From contig CP126191.1 in NCBI GenBank assembly GCA_030272155.1, positions 4,114,501-4,178,500 of the forward strand: a stretch of 64,000 bases of DNA. Reading direction: 5' to 3'. Of the stretch, positions 60,301 through 64,000 are shown in pieces. The notes below the pieces were generated by a model, which worked only from the letters and a program-made list of their open reading frames with translations, did not search any database and was not told the origin of the DNA. How positions within the stretch are numbered: the first letter of the stretch is position 1; the number at the start of each line of letters is the position of its first letter. The stretch is from Tetradesmus obliquus (Eukaryota > Chlorophyta > Chlorophyceae > Sphaeropleales > Scenedesmaceae). A program made the translations under genes and the position numbers.

Positions 60301-62815
60301 CAGCTACGAGCACAGCCACAACCACGACAGCTGGCCAGCAGCAGCTGAAGAGGAGCCGCGCTTTGCGCCGCACTATGGCAGAGGCGGCGTCGGCCGCGGC
60401 GCCGGCGCGGCGCAGCAGCAGCAGCAGTGGCGCCGCGGCAGCAGCCCTCCTGGCAGGACAGTCAGCTCTAGGGAGGACGATTGGCCGGGGCCTGGCGGCT
60501 ACGCAGCAGCAGAGGAGGAGGTTGACCGCAGGTTTGACCGAGGGTTTGACCGCGGGTTTGACCGCGGGGAGGCCGGCTGGCAGCGTGGCCGCGGCCGCAG
60601 CATGCCGCCTGGCAGGGGCAGGCACGGCTACGCGCATGGCGCTGCTGCTGCTGCTGCTGCGCCTGGCAGCATGCGTGGGCCTGCTGTTGGAGACTATGAA
60701 GAAGATTGGGAGGAGGGTGGAGAGGAGCGGGGCAGGCGCAGCAGCAGGTATGCTGCTGGCGCTGCATCTGCGCAGCAGCCGCGCCGCGCAAGCAGCAGGG
60801 AGGTTGATGCTGCAGAAGGTGGGCCCGGCATGACGTGGCAGCAGCAGCAGCTGCTAGCGGAGGAGCATGCGGCCCCTGCCAGCCCCGCTGCTCACAGCGC
60901 GGAGCGCTACCGGGAGCGCTCGCCAGCACATGGCAGCAGGCGCATGGCGATGGGGGCTGGCCCGCAGCCGTCGCAGCACCTGCGCGCTGCTGCGCATACC
61001 GCACATGGCAGCAGGCTGGATGAATATGAGGCAGGGGAGGCTGCGGGGCCCCAGCCCACGTCGCATGCTGCTTTCTTGAAGCAGCTCGGCGGCGGGCCAA
61101 GGCCAAAGCAAGAGCAGCAGGACGAATGGGATGCTGCTGCATGGCCAGCTCCTGGGGAGGTGCCGCATGGGAAGCAGGCTATGGCAAAGGAGGCAGCGGC
61201 GTCTGCTGCCGCTGCTGCGCTCGCTGCAGTGCAGGGCCTGAAGCCGTTCTGCACTGTGGCGCCGCCACGGTCGGCAAAGTCTGCTGCTGCTGCTGGTGCT
61301 GCTCCTGCTGCGAGGAGGGGGGCGAGCCCCATGGCTCCGCAGCAGCAGCAGCTGCTGCACAGCCACCAGGCCAGCAACACCAGCAGCCCACAGGCAGCTG
61401 GCATGCACAAAGGTGGCCAGCTGGCGCCTGCGCGCAGCGGCTCCGGGCATCTGCAGCTGCCGAGTGTTGAGGAAACGCAGGCTGCTGTGATGGCAGCGCT
61501 GGGTGCTGGCCCTGCTGCGCCGCCCTCCCGCAGCAGCTCCCTCAACAGCAGCAGCAACTACTATGCGGAGAATCTGCCGCAGCAGGACAGCGGCTCGTTC
61601 TGGAGGACAGGCGGTGCTGAGCGCCATGATGGAGCTGCTGCTGCTGTTGGGTTTGAGGGTAGAGAGAAGGACAGCAGGGACAGGGAGCTGGAGCTAGCTA
61701 GGGAGGGCAGCGGCAGCCAGCAAGGCGGGTGTGAGGCTGCTGCAGGCAGCAGCGGGCCGCGCTTTGGCAGTAGTAGCTTGTTCAGCAACGTGATTGGTCA
61801 GCTGCGCAAGCAGGCCACAACTACGAGGTCTGACAGCGGAGGCGATGCAGAAGGTGGGAGGTGGCGCTGGTGGCTGGAGGGTAGTGGAGTTGCTTGCATC
61901 TTGGGTTGTTGCTACGTCACTGGCATAGTGCAGTGTTGGTGTGGCGGTGTGGCGGTGCAGCATAGTGCTGCTACTGCTGCTGCCGTAGTTGTTTCCTGCA
62001 AGGTGCGCTCCAGCACTGCTGCTCGCACAGCTTTGGCTAGCACCGCTGATTCATAGTATAGTTGCCCTGCTGACCTGCCTGCTCTGCCCGCCCGGCTACT
62101 TCTGCCTTTCATGCTGCAGTGTACAGCACCACAGGTGATGCTCCGGCGACAGATCAGTCGCCCCGCACTGCGCTGCGCACACACACCGCCTCGTACGCGG
62201 CTGCCGTGACGCACAACCCAGCCGCACCACCACCACCCTCCTACGCCACTGCTGCTGCTGCCGGCAGTGGCAGCAGCAGCAGCGGCAGCCGGCGCAACGG
62301 CAATGCAGCTGATCTGGTGCTGGCAGCGATCCAGACGACGCGCCAGCGCGCACATGCGCATGCAAAGATGGCGGGCCGCACGCGCCAGGTACGCGGCTGG
62401 TGTCCTGTAATGTACAACTGTTGCTGTCCTGCACACAGTACACCTGCTGCTGTCCTGCAAGCAGTTCACAGCCGCTGGGCACAGCCGCTGCAGCGCGTGC
62501 ATATGCAGCAGCAGGGGGAGTTGAGGTCATTTTGCGTCGCCTTGCAGCTGTGATGTGCTGTTTGTTGTGGGTGTGGCTGCCTGCTGCTTCTGCCCCGTTG
62601 TATCATGAGCGATGAGTGCATGCTGCGGATGTATTCCTTGCCGGTTGTAACACCGGTCAACGGTCAACCATGCACGTGTTGAGCATGACGTGTGCTCTGG
62701 CTGTCGGCTGCTGCTGCAGACGACCGAGGAAGGGCGCTCCGGCAAGGCTGACGCTGCGTGGCGCGAGGCAGACAACGCCAGCAGCGCATGGGACGCAGAC
62801 AGCCAGGACGACTGA
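54708..62815 (+). CDS. GYF-domain protein, SMY2/GIGYF-like, extremely Gln-rich
   Basis: Four exons: 54708-57012, 57234-61853, 62120-62388, 62720-62815. They join to 2429 residues. A GYF domain occupies about residues 30-88: W33-x-Y35-x-D37, GNLQGPF at 40-46, then M51 and W54. The Asp after WxY marks the SMY2 subtype, whose domains bind PPG-hydrophobic ligands; GIGYF and plant EXA1 relatives repress translation and aid mRNA decay. The middle is dominated by Gln and Ala runs from CAG and GCA triplets. The C-terminal third has KYIPPSLR (like the eIF4E-binding YxPPxLR of DDX3/Ded1), LLPPHLR, two PPGF motifs, RG-rich segments and four FDRG repeats, suggesting RNA or mRNP binding. The ATG at 54708 is the first of two adjacent Met codons, and the GYF fold follows closely. 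The role in translation is inferred from the domain family. Confidence 0.88.
59405..59425 (+). other. YIPPSLR motif in the GYF protein
   Basis: Codes YIPPSLR after SGK, close to the YVPPHLR motif by which DDX3/Ded1 contacts eIF4E. A second, shorter PPHLR occurs about 100 residues downstream. eIF4E binding is inferred. Confidence 0.5.
59618..60109 (+). other. Two PPGF motifs, potential GYF-domain ligands
   Basis: PPGF is coded at 59618-59629 and again at 60098-60109. SMY2-type GYF domains bind PPG followed by a hydrophobic residue, so the protein carries both a reader domain and its ligand. Confidence 0.6.
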
Positions 62816-64000
62816 GCAGCAGTTGTTGTTGCTGCTACAGTAGAGGCCGCTAGAGGTGAGGTGGTGACTGTTGCAACACTTGCAGCGCGACTCTGTATTG
62901 CCGCAACGCAGCCCTGCTTTTGGTGCTGCCAGTGCGCAGGAGGTGTACAAGCTGGGAGGCGCTTGTGTAACGTACTGCAGATGGCCAACTCCCCTGCAGC
63001 AGTTATCTGGGACAGATGTGTTTCACTGTAGCAGTGCGCGCAGTGCTAGCTGTTCAACGCAGGGCAGGTGGTGTTGCAGCGACCTGGTGTGCGGCCTTGC
63101 AGGGATTACTCATTTTGAAGCTGTGCATGCATGCATGGCTTGTGGTTTCCTGCCCGCGCCCTGTTGGGTCTACTGACTCACCCTTTCTGCTGCTGTTGTG
63201 GGGTCTGCCGCAGGTTGGTTGCTACCGTTAGGCGATGTCATGGCCTGCGCTTCTAGACACCCAGACGCCTGTCCTGGAGGCACCGTCAACAAAACCACAA
63301 ACCCCTTAGCAGCATGCGCCACCGCCCGGACTTGTCGGGAGCGTTGCGCTCCACCACCCACTTCCTGTGCCTCAGGCTTGGTGCGTTGACCCGCGGCAGC
63401 AGCACAGCTGCCCAGCCTGCGCGTAGGATTGTGCGACTCAGCTCTGTCAACACTTTAGGACTTGACACAGCTGCCCAATTGGTGTGTTGTGGTATGTATG
63501 GTGCATGCATTGTGGCGTGGCGTGATGGATGTGTGTTGAACCCTTTGCGCCGCAGGCATTGCTTGTGAAGGGGAAAGGGGAAGCTGAGGTGTGGCAGTAA
63601 TTATGCGTGGAGTAGGCAGTGGCTCTGGCTGCTGCGTGTTGTCGTGTGATTTGTATACAACCCATCAGGAAATGCAGCCACGAGTTGAGAGGTGCCATTG
63701 CATTACTTCCCTGCCTGCTGTTGCTGTAACTAACCCTGTGAGGGTGTCAGTTAGTGTACCCAGGTTGTTGTGCATGTGCCGTGGTTGTTACTTATGTGCA
63801 ACGCAGCGCGATCGGCCATTGAGGGGCGAGTTCTGTCTGTTCACTAAGTAATGGCAGCGCGGTTGTGGAGTCACATGAAGGGTAAGACTGTATTGCTTGT
63901 GCATTCTTGCGTGGGTGTGAGCAGCCGCCCCGGCGCGGCTGTGGATTCACTGGCAGCACTTGTTCAGCAGACCAATCCCCAGGCGTTGAGCTAGGTTCGT
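62816..64000. other. Downstream of the GYF gene
   Basis: Probably the GYF 3' UTR up to about 63.0 kb, then sequence in which I see no supportable gene. Short open frames lack domain signatures. Confidence 0.5.
62966..62970 (+). terminator. TGTAA poly(A)-signal candidate for the GYF gene
   Basis: First forward TGTAA after the GYF stop codon, about 150 nt downstream. Typical chlorophyte spacing. Confidence 0.55.

Overview
This window looks like nuclear DNA of a green alga (Chlorophyta). Genes are split into many short exons by GT-AG introns of roughly 100-500 nt, third codon positions are GC-rich, and CAG/CTG/AGC triplets recur in exons and introns. TGTAA, the usual chlorophyte poly(A) signal, lies downstream of several genes. 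Two gene families are plant-lineage hallmarks (a beta-CASP nuclease fused to an ATP-dependent DNA ligase, as in plant LIG6, and an ACT-domain-repeat protein of the plant ACR type). The intraflagellar-transport gene IFT139 implies a flagellated stage. A chlorophycean, perhaps Sphaeropleales, would fit, but the species is my inference only.

Layout: 1-2901 (-) 5' part of a USP48/UBP26-type deubiquitinase running off the left edge. 4225-9857 (-) ACR-like ACT-repeat protein, 11 exons. 10702-19306 (-) IFT139/TTC21B, 21 exons. 20636-23602 (+) F-box-like leucine-rich-repeat protein, 7 exons, head-to-head with IFT139. 23603-36200: a gene-poor stretch with repeated splice-site-like modules and several candidate exons on the + strand whose product I cannot identify. 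36197-36735: a degenerate GGGCGRAAC minisatellite. 37303-46538 (-) LIG6-type nuclease-ligase fusion, 14 exons. 48694-53537 (-) Gln-rich coiled-coil protein of unknown role, 3 exons. 54708-62815 (+) very Gln-rich GYF-domain protein, 4 exons, head-to-head with the coiled-coil gene. 62816-64000: downstream DNA.

The genes are ordinary eukaryotic single genes, not an operon: ubiquitin removal, amino-acid sensing, cilium assembly, DNA repair and RNA/translation control. I joined exons by hand. For all seven models the splice phases close and the reading frame stays open from the chosen start to the stop (or to the window edge). The main points for follow-up are: a canonical PCNA-binding motif and a UBA-like segment between the nuclease and ligase halves of LIG6; a decayed partial exon copy in the same gene; tandem duplication of splice-acceptor modules near 30.5-31.5 kb; a tandem array of the poly(A) signal behind the ACR gene; and PPGF and YIPPSLR motifs in the GYF protein.
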